NCBI RefSeq assembly: GCF_900105055.1
Contig: NZ_FNTA01000004.1
Location: forward strand, 3,379,501-3,443,500
Length of the DNA stretch: 64,000 nt
Origin: Amycolatopsis lurida
GTDB taxonomy: Bacteria; Actinomycetota; Actinomycetes; Mycobacteriales; Pseudonocardiaceae
Direction: 5' to 3'
Position 1 is the stretch's first letter; the number at the start of each line of letters is the position of its first letter. The position numbers and the translations under genes were made by a program. The notes under the pieces were generated by a model. It was given only the letters and a program-made list of their open reading frames with translations, did no database searches and had not been told where the DNA came from. Of the stretch, positions 7,999-15,986 are shown piece after piece.

Positions 7999-8011
7999 GT
8001 TCCACTCCGGT

Positions 8012-8046
8012 CGCCCGCGAACCCCGAAATCGGGGGTTCGCGGGCG
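8012..8046 (+). terminator. Hairpin after traB
   Basis: A perfect 14-bp inverted repeat (8012-8025 with 8033-8046) around a 7-base loop, starting 13 bases after the traB stop. It is probably the transcription terminator of the transfer operon; there is no T tract. Confidence 0.65.
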
Positions 8047-8059
8047 GCCCCGGCGGGCG

Positions 8060-8190
8060 ACTCACTCGCCTCACCCAACTCACTTCGGCTCATTTTCGCT
8101 GATCACGCCGTCTACCAGGCAACTCACCCGCCGAATGAGCCAGCTCACTCGATTTTCCCGAACTCACTGATCAACTCACCGCCGACTCAC
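8060..8190. repeat. ACTCAC repeat field, candidate clt transfer locus
   Basis: Six exact ACTCAC hexamers start at 8060, 8078, 8122, 8162, 8174 and 8185, with a GCTCAC variant at 8143 and a reverse copy (GTGAGT, 7995-8000) overlapping the traB stop. Most are preceded by A or G and followed by C or T. The rest of the 7999-8341 gap holds no gene. In characterised AICEs and conjugative Streptomyces plasmids, TraB recognises short direct repeats at clt close to traB; the position and iteration here fit, but binding is inferred. Confidence 0.6.
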
Positions 8191-8230
8191 TCGCCGCCGA
8201 TCGTGCTTCCCCGCGCCGGACGGCACCCCG

Positions 8231-8273
8231 CACCCCACCCGGTCGCTACCGCGAGTAGCCGCCGGGTGGGGTG
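8231..8273. terminator. Stem-loop downstream of the repeat field
   Basis: A 12-bp perfect inverted repeat (8231-8242 with 8262-8273; CACCCCACCCGG) with an inner CTAC/GTAG pairing. It separates the candidate clt region from the next small gene. It may terminate transcription or be part of the transfer locus. Confidence 0.4.
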
Positions 8274-8341
8274 TGTCGTCTCTCCGCCCGGCACTCAACC
8301 CGGCCCATCTCCGATCACTGACCGTGAAGGGAAGTCCCGTC

Positions 8342-8497
8342 ATGACGTCTCGCGTTTCGCTGCCCCTGCCCGCTCACGGCACCGCCGGTACCCGCCTGCC
8401 GCCTCGGACGCGGTGGGTGTGCCGCTCGTGCGGGGCCCGCAACCGGATGCGACAGCGCTGCTGCCACCGCTGCTGCCAGATCCGCCCCCGCCGCTGA
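8342..8497 (+). CDS. Small zinc-ribbon protein
   Basis: A 51-residue basic protein carrying CRSCGARNRMRQRCCHRCC, two Cys-x2-Cys pairs separated by a short Arg-rich loop, a probable zinc ribbon. ATG 8342 follows GAAGGGAAG. It is the first gene after the non-coding repeat region. Such mini zinc ribbons are common in actinobacterial mobile elements, often next to replication or regulatory genes; the partner is unknown. Confidence 0.55.
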   Translation: MTSRVSLPLPAHGTAGTRLPPRTRWVCRSCGARNRMRQRCCHRCCQIRPRR

Positions 8498-8512
8498 AAG
8501 GAGGGATATCGC

Positions 8513-8851
8513 GTGGACGACACCGACACGGTCGCGGTGCCGGTTCTCGAGTATCGGGCGCTGATCGCGGACGCGGGCGCCTGGCGGTTGCTGAACTCCA
8601 GCCCGCATGTGGCGCATCTGCTGGCCGAGTGGATCGAGTGGGACCGCCGCGCCACCGCCCGCGCCACCTCGAACGCCATCTGCGGGGGCGCGGCCTGGCG
8701 GGCGATCGCCGGCGGGCCCCGCTACGCCGAACTCGCCCGCCGCCGCGCTGCGTACACCACCGAACCGCTGACCCCGGACCAGATCCGGGCCCGCGCCACC
8801 GCGTCGTGGGCGCGGGTCGAGCACTGGATCGCCACCCGTACCGCCGCCTGA
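8513..8851 (+). CDS. Hypothetical AICE protein
   Basis: A 112-residue helical protein from a GTG at 8513 preceded by AAAGGAGGG. Recognisable stretches are EYRALIADAGAWRLL and AEWIEWDRRATARA, with Ala/Arg-rich helices and no membrane segment. It follows the zinc-ribbon gene by 15 bases, so they are likely co-transcribed. No family is recognised. Confidence 0.55.
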   Translation: MDDTDTVAVPVLEYRALIADAGAWRLLNSSPHVAHLLAEWIEWDRRATARATSNAICGGAAWRAIAGGPRYAELARRRAAYTTEPLTPDQIRARATASWARVEHWIATRTAA

Positions 8852-8872
8852 CCATGGAAGGACTTCTTCGCC

Positions 8873-9682
8873 ATGACCATCACCGCACCGCCCGCCGCGC
8901 AGACCCGGCGGGCACGTCGCGACCTGTTCCCGAACCATCCGCTCCCCGCGGCCGAGACCGCGCTCGCCGAGGTGGCCATCGCCCGCCACAACGGGCTGTC
9001 CCCGATGGTCGGGGAACGCACCTCGCTGCCCGGGCTGGCGCTCACCCCGCACGCCGCCGGGGCCGTGCTGCGCTACACCGGCACCTGGACGCTGACCCAC
9101 GTGGCCTCCGGGCGGCGGGTCTCACCCCCCGCGTCGTTCCTGCGCACCCACGAAGCCGCGCTGTGGCTGGAAAACGCCGGGGTGGACTGGGACCGGTCGA
9201 TGCAGGAGCTGCACGCCGACCCGGCCGCCAAAGCCGCGTTCGGGGACCTGTACTTCGCGATGCACCGCGCGCAGGATGCCGGTCGCCCGCTGGTGTACGC
9301 CCGCGCGTCGTGGGCGGTGCGGCCGCCGCTGTGGCGGATCCGGCACCGCGGCGTGGTCTCGGCCGAGGGGTTCGAGACGTTCGAGGACGCCGCCGCGCTG
9401 GCCGAGGTCGCCTGCGAGTACCCGGACAGTGAGCTGCTGCTGCACCCGGACGCGGTCGTCCTCCGTGATCTCCAGCCCGCCGGGTGGGGACTGCGGTGTT
9501 CCTCGATCGGCTGTGCCGGTGGCGAGACGTGGATCCCCGACGACTGGACCGGCAATGCCGCCACCGGTACCCGCGCCGAGCTGGCCGCCCGGGCCCGCGC
9601 CGGTGGGTGGGTCGAACACGACGCCGGGCATTGGACCTGCCCGGGGTGCGCCTGCCACTACCCGCTGAGCTGGGAAGGGTGA
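8873..9682 (+). CDS. Hypothetical protein with C-terminal Cys clusters
   Basis: A 269-residue soluble protein. The first 190 residues are mixed alpha/beta without a known signature. The last third has two cysteine clusters (CSSIGC about residue 204 and CPGCACHY near the C-terminus) that could jointly bind zinc. ATG 8873 follows GGAAGGA. It is one of three consecutive Cys-rich genes (8342, 8873, 9688), suggesting DNA- or RNA-associated functions in this part of the element. Confidence 0.55.
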   Translation: MTITAPPAAQTRRARRDLFPNHPLPAAETALAEVAIARHNGLSPMVGERTSLPGLALTPHAAGAVLRYTGTWTLTHVASGRRVSPPASFLRTHEAALWLENAGVDWDRSMQELHADPAAKAAFGDLYFAMHRAQDAGRPLVYARASWAVRPPLWRIRHRGVVSAEGFETFEDAAALAEVACEYPDSELLLHPDAVVLRDLQPAGWGLRCSSIGCAGGETWIPDDWTGNAATGTRAELAARARAGGWVEHDAGHWTCPGCACHYPLSWEG

Positions 9683-9687
9683 CGCTG

Positions 9688-9966
9688 ATGGCCGCCATCG
9701 CGCACCGCTGTGCCTGCGGGCACCTGGACTTCTTCCACAGCTCGGTCACCGGCGCCTGCACCACCGAGGGGTGCCTGTGCCAGACGGTCAACGCCGGGCC
9801 GCCGGAGGTCATCCCGACCTGGCGGTCCGACGGCACGCCGACCGGGCCCACGGTCGAGGAACCGGCCGTCATCGCGCCGGGTACGCGCGGCGCCGGGATG
9901 GGCGGGCTGTGCGGCTGCGACGCCTGCCAGACCCTCTATGCCTCGGTCTCGGGGAACGCCGCCTGA
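9688..9966 (+). CDS. Cys-rich small protein
   Basis: A 92-residue protein with cysteines arranged HRCACGHLDFFH ... CTTEGCLC ... CGCDACQTLY, a likely zinc-binding module. ATG 9688 lies six bases after the previous stop, with GGAAGGG overlapping the end of that gene, so translation is probably coupled. The rest of the long open frame upstream is a shadow of gene 8873-9682. No function is known. Confidence 0.5.
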   Translation: MAAIAHRCACGHLDFFHSSVTGACTTEGCLCQTVNAGPPEVIPTWRSDGTPTGPTVEEPAVIAPGTRGAGMGGLCGCDACQTLYASVSGNAA

Positions 9967-9987
9967 CCAGTTCGGACAGACGTGCAG

Positions 9988-10016
9988 GGCCGGACACCAC
10001 ACCAAGGTGTCCGGCC
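9988..10016 (+). terminator. Hairpin
   Basis: An 11-bp perfect inverted repeat (9988-9998 with 10006-10016, GGCCGGACACC) with a 7-base loop, 22 bases after a stop codon. Confidence 0.5.
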
Positions 10017-10058
10017 TGCTCTGTTCGCTCCGCCTTTTCGTGAAAGGGAGTTGCTGCC

Positions 10059-10568
10059 ATGCCCACCAACCCCGTCGCCGACGCGGCGACGTTTCCCGTG
10101 CTGGTCGAGGTGGCCGAGGAACGCGGCCGCCAGGACGCCAAGTGGGGCCGCCAGGACCATGCCGACGGCACCGGCCCGGACGAGCCGAACCAGGTCCGGT
10201 TCTGCGTGACCGTGGCCGAGGCCGCCGACTTCGCCCGCTGGCGCACCGATCTGGCCGCTCGCCACGACGCACCGACCTTCGCCGACCTGCTCACCGAGGA
10301 AACCTTCGAAGCCCTCGCCGAAAAGGATCCGGCCGCGCTGCGCGCCGAGCTGGTCCAGGTCGCCGCCGTGGCGGTGTGCTGGATCGAGGCCATCGACCGC
10401 CGCGCCGCGCGGCCGGCCGGGTTCGCCCCGGGCGAGGTCGTGCGCAACCGCGGCACCGGCGAGGTGCTGACCGTCACCGGGGACCCCGACCTGTGGGACG
10501 CCCGCTACTACGAGCCCGCCGACATCGTCACCGACGGGGAGAACGGCGGCCCCGGGGAGGTCGCGTGA
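10059..10568 (+). CDS. MazG-related NTP pyrophosphohydrolase-like protein
   Basis: A 169-residue protein. Residues 15-115 follow the pattern of small phage/plasmid MazG-like proteins: EERGRQDAKWGRQDH near the N-terminus, a central helical region with TFADLLTEETFEAL and the terminal helix LRAELVQVAAVAVCWIEAIDRR. The metal-binding EExxE motif is only partly recognisable, so activity is uncertain. A C-terminal extension contains short beta strands. AAAGGGAG precedes ATG 10059. Its end overlaps the kinase gene (GTGA). Neighbours suggest a nucleotide-handling cassette. Confidence 0.55.
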   Translation: MPTNPVADAATFPVLVEVAEERGRQDAKWGRQDHADGTGPDEPNQVRFCVTVAEAADFARWRTDLAARHDAPTFADLLTEETFEALAEKDPAALRAELVQVAAVAVCWIEAIDRRAARPAGFAPGEVVRNRGTGEVLTVTGDPDLWDARYYEPADIVTDGENGGPGEVA

Positions 10569-11107
10569 GCCCGACTCTGATCGTCACGATCGGCCCGTGC
10601 GGGGCCGGGAAAACCCGGTGGCGCCGACGGCACGCGCCGCCCGGGGCGGTGGTGGTGTCGTTGGATGAGACCCGCGCGGCGCTCTCGCCCTGTGGCTGCT
10701 CGGGAAACCCGGCCGTCAACGCCGCCGCCGTCGCCGCCGGGCACGCCACCACCCGCGCGGTGCTGGCTGCCGGGGGCACGGTCGTGTGGGACGTCACGAG
10801 CTTCCTGCCCCGGTTCCGCGCCGAGCTGCTCGCCATCGCGGCCGAGTACCGGGCCCGTGCGGTGGGGCTGGTGATCCTGCCGCCGCTGTTGCGTGTGCTC
10901 GCGCAGAACGGCCGCCGAGACGGGAACCGTTGCCCTGACTGTGGAACCGCCCGCCGGGTCGCGGACCCGGTGGTGTGGCGGATGCATCACGACATCACCG
11001 TGGCGCTCCCGCGCCTGCACACCGAGGGCTGGACCGAGCTGCATTACCTGACCTTGCCGCCCTACCTCCGTCCCCACGCGCATCGCCGATTCGAGGAGGC
11101 ACGATGA
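10565..11107 (+). CDS. P-loop kinase, polynucleotide-kinase-like
   Basis: A 180-residue protein starting with beta strand LIVTIG and Walker A GPCGAGKT at residues 10-17, followed by a SLDETRAAL block like the D-x-x-R region of T4 polynucleotide kinase-type enzymes. A later Cys pair (CPDC) and an HHDIT helix are visible. GTG 10565 overlaps the upstream stop by four bases and the stop overlaps the methyltransferase ATG, giving a tight three-gene cassette. The substrate (nucleic acid 5' end or small nucleotide) is not determinable. Confidence 0.65.
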   Translation: MSPTLIVTIGPCGAGKTRWRRRHAPPGAVVVSLDETRAALSPCGCSGNPAVNAAAVAAGHATTRAVLAAGGTVVWDVTSFLPRFRAELLAIAAEYRARAVGLVILPPLLRVLAQNGRRDGNRCPDCGTARRVADPVVWRMHHDITVALPRLHTEGWTELHYLTLPPYLRPHAHRRFEEAR

Positions 11108-12693
11108 CCTGGACCACCTATCACGAGTTCGCCGGTTTCGGCGGGGACACCATCGGTGTGCTGCGGGTGCCCGGCACGCGGGGCGTGCTGGCGGCGAACC
11201 ACAACGAAGCCGCGATCGACACGCACGCCCTGAACCACCCGGAGATGGACCACTACCGCGGGGACATCGCGAAGGAGGACATCGGGCGGTTCCCGCGCGT
11301 GGACTTCTTCGCCTCCACGCCGTCGTGTCCGCCGTGGACGGACGCCCGGGGCCAAAAGCGGGACTTCGACCAGTCGACGCAAGGCGTGCTGTTCGACCCG
11401 GTGCGCGGGCCGAAGGCGCTGAACCCGGACACCGCACGGGCACGGGCGCTGATGGAGGAGATCCCGCGCTACCTGCAAGCGATGAACCGGCGCGGGAAAC
11501 CGGTGCTCGGGGGCCTGGTGGAGAACGTGGTGCAGGTCGTGAAGTGGGACCAGTTCAAGCGCTGGCGGGGCGAGATCGTGGCCGAGGGCTACCGCACCCG
11601 CATGATCGCGCTCAACGCCATGCACGTCACCGGCCCCACGCTGGGCAAGGTCGCGCAGTCCCGCAACCGGTTCTTCCTCGCATACTGGCACGAGAGCCTC
11701 GGCCGGGACCCGGACTGGGACAAGTGGCTGCGCCCCAAGGCCTACTGCCCGGTGTGTGACGAGATGGTGGCCGCGGTGCAGGTGTTCAAGGACCCGCGCA
11801 CCAAGATGGGCGTCTACGGGATCAAGCACGGGCAGTACGTCTACCGGTGCCCGCACCGCTCGTGCCGCCACCAGATCGTGGAACCCGGTGTCCTGCCCGC
11901 CTCGGGCATCATCGACTGGTCGCTGGATCCCGGGCCGAAGATCGGCGACCGTGCCGACCACGGCAAGGACCCGCTCCAGCCCACCACGATGGCCCGCATC
12001 GAGGCCGGGCTCGCCCGCCACGTCGGCGCACTGCTCACCCCGGCCGGCGGCACCTGGCGCACCGACGCCACCAGCGTCGATGTGCCGCTGCCGACCAGGA
12101 CCACGCGGGACAACGACGCGCTCGTGTGCCCGCCCCTGCTCGTGTCGTGCGCGGCACGGGCCGGAGTCGACACCGCCACCACCGTGGCGGACCCGATGCG
12201 GACGCAGACCTGCCGCCGGGAGACCGCGGTGGTGGTGCCGCCGTTCATCTCCATCCAGCGCAACGGCGGATCAGCCACCGCCGCCTATCCCGTCCACGGG
12301 CCGATTCCGACCGTGTCGGCCGAGGGCAACCACCATGGCCTGGTCGGTCCGCCGACCCGAGCCGAGCAGGTCGAGTTCCTGATGGCCTACTACGGCAACG
12401 GCGGCACCCAGGACACCGACCGTCCGATCGGGACACTCACCACCCGCGACCGCTACGCGCTCGTCGGCGGCACCCCGCCGGTGGAGCAGTGCACGTTCCG
12501 CATGTTGGAACCGCACGAGATCGGGGCGGGCATGGGGTTCCCGCCCGGCTACAAGATCCCGCCGCATGTCGCGAAGTCCAAGCGCAAGGTCGTGCGCGGC
12601 TACGGCAACGCCGTGCCCCCGGCCATGTCCGAGGTGATCGCCTCGGCCGTGATCGAGACCTTCTCCGGCGAACCGCTCGACCCCGCCGCCTGA
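11104..12693 (+). CDS. DNA (cytosine-5-)methyltransferase with zinc-finger insert
   Basis: A 529-residue C5 methyltransferase. Motif I is HEFAGFGGDTIG (7-18); motif IV is TPSCPPW with catalytic Cys75; motif VI is ENV (140-142); motif VIII is QSRNR (185-189); motif X is GYGNAVPP (about 499-506). The 215-254 region contains a probable zinc finger (Cys215, Cys218, Cys249, Cys254), and a long target-recognition region follows. The catalytic motif is PSCPPW rather than the usual PPCQ. No restriction partner is nearby, so it is probably an orphan protecting or marking the element. It overlaps the kinase gene by four bases. Confidence 0.82.
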   Translation: MTWTTYHEFAGFGGDTIGVLRVPGTRGVLAANHNEAAIDTHALNHPEMDHYRGDIAKEDIGRFPRVDFFASTPSCPPWTDARGQKRDFDQSTQGVLFDPVRGPKALNPDTARARALMEEIPRYLQAMNRRGKPVLGGLVENVVQVVKWDQFKRWRGEIVAEGYRTRMIALNAMHVTGPTLGKVAQSRNRFFLAYWHESLGRDPDWDKWLRPKAYCPVCDEMVAAVQVFKDPRTKMGVYGIKHGQYVYRCPHRSCRHQIVEPGVLPASGIIDWSLDPGPKIGDRADHGKDPLQPTTMARIEAGLARHVGALLTPAGGTWRTDATSVDVPLPTRTTRDNDALVCPPLLVSCAARAGVDTATTVADPMRTQTCRRETAVVVPPFISIQRNGGSATAAYPVHGPIPTVSAEGNHHGLVGPPTRAEQVEFLMAYYGNGGTQDTDRPIGTLTTRDRYALVGGTPPVEQCTFRMLEPHEIGAGMGFPPGYKIPPHVAKSKRKVVRGYGNAVPPAMSEVIASAVIETFSGEPLDPAA

Positions 12694-12748
12694 TCCGCCG
12701 GTGACACGGCACCGGCACGTCCCTTCCACCCTTCGATGGAGGCAACCG

Positions 12749-13474
12749 ATGACTCTCTCGACCCTCGGTCTGGACCACCCCGACGTCCTCGCGGACACAC
12801 CCCCGCCGGAACTCGGAGGCGGCGGGACCCGCACCAGCCACCGGTGGGCGACGATGCCCGGCAACTGGGACAAGCTCAACTGTCGTGCCCTGTGGCCCAC
12901 GGACAACCCGTGGGGCATCCCCGCTCTGCCGAGAGCCACGTTCACACCTGCTCGGTTGGTGGCCTACAACGACCGGCGCGCCGCCGCCACCGCCGGGCCC
13001 CAGGCCGCGGTGCACTTCTTCCTGGACGACTACCGGTTCGAGGTCGTGTGGTCCAAGCCGGAACGCGGCCTATCCCGGTGCGCCACGGTGGGTGCGGCGC
13101 TGACCCCGGATTTCAGCCTGTACCGGGACATGCCGCTGGCGATGCAGCTGTGGCAGGTCTACCGGTCACGCTGGTGCGGGGCGTGGCTGCTGCACCACGG
13201 CGTCACCGTCGTCCCCACCATCAGCTGGTCCACAGCGGACTCCTACGACTTCGCGTTCGCCGGGATCCCGCCCCGCTCAGTGGTCGCGGTCTCCACCGTC
13301 GGGGTGTGGCGCGACCCCGTGGCGCGCGGCCTGTTCGCCGCCGGGTACGCCGAAATGCTGCTCCGGCTGGAACCGACCCTGGTGCTGGTCCACGGCAAAC
13401 CACCAACCGAGCAGGATCGAGGTGGTGTGCCGATCCGGTGCTACCCGTCGCGCTGGGACGGCGGTGACCGGTGA
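12749..13474 (+). CDS. DUF4417 family protein
   Basis: A 241-residue protein matching the DUF4417 pattern: HFFLDDYRFEVVWSKPE, the run LTPDFSLYRDMPLAMQLWQVYRSRW (about residues 113-137), VVPTISW, DFAFAGIPPRSVVAVSTVG and a C-terminal VLVHGKPP. The family is widespread in phages and mobile elements and is not biochemically characterised. ATG 12749 follows GATGGAGGCAACCG. Its stop overlaps the next ATG (TGATG). It lies between the methyltransferase and the replication protein. Confidence 0.75.
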   Translation: MTLSTLGLDHPDVLADTPPPELGGGGTRTSHRWATMPGNWDKLNCRALWPTDNPWGIPALPRATFTPARLVAYNDRRAAATAGPQAAVHFFLDDYRFEVVWSKPERGLSRCATVGAALTPDFSLYRDMPLAMQLWQVYRSRWCGAWLLHHGVTVVPTISWSTADSYDFAFAGIPPRSVVAVSTVGVWRDPVARGLFAAGYAEMLLRLEPTLVLVHGKPPTEQDRGGVPIRCYPSRWDGGDR

Positions 13475-14097
13475 TGGGCGGACGAGGATCCTCCCTCGGC
13501 AAGGGAAATCGGGCATCCACCACCAGCGGCAGCGGCCAGCTCGGTGACGGCGGCCCGGCGCCGGTGGAGCCGGCCGTGCCCGCAACCGAACAGCCTCGCC
13601 CCGAGCCGGAGACGGACATGCCGGAGAAGCCCCGCGCCAAGCCCGACCCGGCCATGCCGGTACCGGACGGCGAACCGACACGGTCGACCGAGGACCGCAT
13701 CCGCGAGGCCGTGGCCGAGCTGACCGCGCGCGGCAGTAGCTGGGCCGGAATCGTCGACATCCGCAAGGCGCTAGCCGACGTCGACCACGACGAGGTCACC
13801 CGAGTCCTTCAGGACATGGCGCGCAACAACCCCAACATCCACCTCGCCCCGGAAGCCAACCGCAAGGCCTTGCGCCAGGAAGACCACGACGCCGCTGTCA
13901 CCTTCGGCGCCGGGGAGCAGCAGCACCTCATCGCCATCGAACCGATACCGGACGCGGGCGCACTCGGCCGCGTCCAGGCCGCTGGCTTCGCCGACGCCAC
14001 CGACGCGGACCTCGAAGCGGCACGCCTGCACCACGACACCCCGTCCTCGACCTACGACCAGATCCGGGCCGAGCAGAAACGCCGCGCCCAGCAGTGA
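13474..14097 (+). CDS. Hypothetical protein with GGRGSSLGKGN start and winged-helix-like core
   Basis: A 207-residue protein starting MGGRGSSLGKGN, an N-terminal glycine/serine motif common in phage and plasmid proteins of unknown function. A Pro-rich linker (30-65) leads to a helical segment (about 68-125) with DIRKALADVDHDEVTRVLQ that resembles a winged helix. The C-terminal part has LIAIEP and a DQIRAEQKRR tail. The ATG overlaps the previous stop. Its position just before the replication gene suggests a DNA-binding accessory, but this is inference. Confidence 0.55.
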   Translation: MGGRGSSLGKGNRASTTSGSGQLGDGGPAPVEPAVPATEQPRPEPETDMPEKPRAKPDPAMPVPDGEPTRSTEDRIREAVAELTARGSSWAGIVDIRKALADVDHDEVTRVLQDMARNNPNIHLAPEANRKALRQEDHDAAVTFGAGEQQHLIAIEPIPDAGALGRVQAAGFADATDADLEAARLHHDTPSSTYDQIRAEQKRRAQQ

Positions 14098-14210
14098 CCG
14101 ACCCTGCTCGCTTCGGGTCCTGACCAGCCGGGGCGCGGCCCACCTTCCCGCATCGCTGCGCCCCGGCCGTCAGCACCCTGTTCCACACGAAGAGATCGCG
14201 GAGGTACGTC

Positions 14211-15647
14211 ATGTCCGCAGCATCCGCCAGCACCGAGGGAAGTCCAGCCAGCACGACCGACATGCACGACCAGAGGGAGGACGTCATGCCCGACCTGGAC
14301 ACCGCGCTCTCGGCCATCGACGCCGCCATCGCCGACCCCGAAGGCGGCACACCCCGGGCCTGCGGACACTGCGGGACCACGCTGAACGGATCGCCCTCGG
14401 ACGACTTCTGTGGCGAGGAATGCCAGAACGAGTGGCTCGCCGGACACGTGGCCGGCCCCGGCCCCGTCGACAACGGCGCGAGCCCCGATCGGGACCTGGC
14501 CGAACAGGACCCGGCCCGGCCGATGCCGTACATGCCCGAACCCCCGCCACCCCCGACCGGGGCACAGATCCTGGACAAGGTGACCGCGTTCGTGAAGCGG
14601 TTCAACGTGTTCCCCTCCGAGCACTGCGCCCCCATGCTCGCGCTCTGGTACGCCCACACCCACGCCGCCGAACACTTCTACGTCACCCCGCGCCTGATCC
14701 TCGACTCCGCCGAACCCGGCAGCGGCAAGACCCGCGTGATGGAGGTCGCGCAGTTTCTCGTCCGGTCGGCGGAGATGACGCTCTCGGCCACCACCGCGGC
14801 ACTGTTCCGACTGGTGTCCGACGGGCCGATCACCATCCTTTTCGACGAAGTGGACGCCATCTTCAACCCGCAGAAAGGCGGCAACACCGAAGACCTGCGC
14901 GCCATGCTCAACGCCGGATACAAGCGCTCAGCCACCATCCCGCGTTGCGTCGGTGACGCCCGCGCCATGAAAGTCGAGCGGTTCAAGGTCTACGCGCCGG
15001 TCGTGCTGGCCGGGATCGCCGGGCACATGCCCGACACCATCACCACCCGCGCCATCACCATCCACATGCGCCGCCGCGCACCCACCGAAACCGTCGAACC
15101 GTTCAAAGAACGCGTCGTGGAGAAACAGGCCGCCCCACTGCGTGACCGGCTCGCCACCTGGATCGGCGGCATCGCCAACCAGCTCAGTGATGCCGAACCC
15201 GACATGCCCGACGGCGTCACCGACCGCGCGGCCGAAATCTGGGAGCCGCTGCTGGCCATCGCCGACGCCGCCGGTGAGCACTGGCCCGAAACCGCCCGCG
15301 CCGCCTGCACGCATTTCGTCGCCAGCAACAGCAACCGCAAGGGCAGCCTCGGAATCCAGCTGCTCGCCGACCTGCGCCGGATCTTCACCGAACGCAACAC
15401 CGACCGGCTCCCCAGCACCTTCATCGTCGCAGCGCTGCTGGATATGGAGGAATCCGACTGGACTGACGTCCAGGGGAAGGGCAGACCGATCGAGCCGCGC
15501 AGGATGGCCAAGGAACTCGCCAAATACGGCGTCAAGCCCACGCCGTTCAAGTACGACGGCGACACCGTCAAGGGCTACCAGACCACCGGCGAAACCGGCC
15601 TCACCGACGCGTGGAGCCGCTACCTGCCCGCCGACCCCCGCCAGTAA
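14211..15647 (+). CDS. DUF3631 replication protein (helicase/primase-like)
   Basis: A 478-residue protein. An N-terminal zinc ribbon (Cys51, Cys54, Cys67, Cys71) is followed by a P-loop NTPase with Walker A EPGSGKT at 168-174 and FDEVD at 211-215, then the DUF3631 C-terminal domain (about 330-465). Proteins of this type act in replication of mobile elements; in an AICE they are the likely initiator/helicase. Two starts carry good ribosome sites: ATG 14211 (GGAGG) and ATG 14286 (GAGGGAGG), the second giving a protein 25 residues shorter. The iteron array begins two bases after its stop. Confidence 0.8.
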   Translation: MSAASASTEGSPASTTDMHDQREDVMPDLDTALSAIDAAIADPEGGTPRACGHCGTTLNGSPSDDFCGEECQNEWLAGHVAGPGPVDNGASPDRDLAEQDPARPMPYMPEPPPPPTGAQILDKVTAFVKRFNVFPSEHCAPMLALWYAHTHAAEHFYVTPRLILDSAEPGSGKTRVMEVAQFLVRSAEMTLSATTAALFRLVSDGPITILFDEVDAIFNPQKGGNTEDLRAMLNAGYKRSATIPRCVGDARAMKVERFKVYAPVVLAGIAGHMPDTITTRAITIHMRRRAPTETVEPFKERVVEKQAAPLRDRLATWIGGIANQLSDAEPDMPDGVTDRAAEIWEPLLAIADAAGEHWPETARAACTHFVASNSNRKGSLGIQLLADLRRIFTERNTDRLPSTFIVAALLDMEESDWTDVQGKGRPIEPRRMAKELAKYGVKPTPFKYDGDTVKGYQTTGETGLTDAWSRYLPADPRQ

Positions 15648-15648
15648 C

Positions 15649-15864
15649 GGTAACTGCGGTAACTGCGGTAACCGCGCAGGTCAGGCGGTTACCGATAAAA
15701 ACCCGGTTACCGATGCAACGGTAACCGCCAACCCGCCCCACCAAGCCCGGTTACCGATACGACGGTAACCGGGACACCTATCGGTAACCGCCTGACCAGG
15801 CAAGTTACCGCAGTTACCGCAGTTACCGACACTGCCAGCCCTCCCCGCAGCCCTCATCGGTAAC
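15649..15864. repeat. GGTAAC/GTTACC iteron array, candidate AICE replication origin
   Basis: Thirteen copies of a hexamer in 216 bp. Seven read GGTAAC (starts 15649, 15658, 15667, 15720, 15764, 15783, 15859) and six read GTTACC (15688, 15706, 15750, 15804, 15813, 15822). The outer groups are two triplets spaced exactly 9 bp (GGTAACTGC left, CAGTTACCG right) in opposite orientation, giving dyad symmetry. The array follows the replication gene and precedes xis, where AICE origins usually lie. The remaining part of the gap to 15986 shows nothing else. Confidence 0.75.
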
Positions 15865-15986
15865 CGCCACGCACTTCACCCGGTTCCGCACCCGCCGTCC
15901 GAGAGCGGAGCCGTCTCGTCATGCCCACGCCAGCGACTCCACGCCGCCGGCCTAGTTGACGTGCTTGCAGGAGAGGACCCAACGCC

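Noticed and set aside
15649..15864. Possible CRISPR from regular repeats
   Set aside because: The repeat is a 6-9 bp word in both orientations without unique spacers; it fits iterons.
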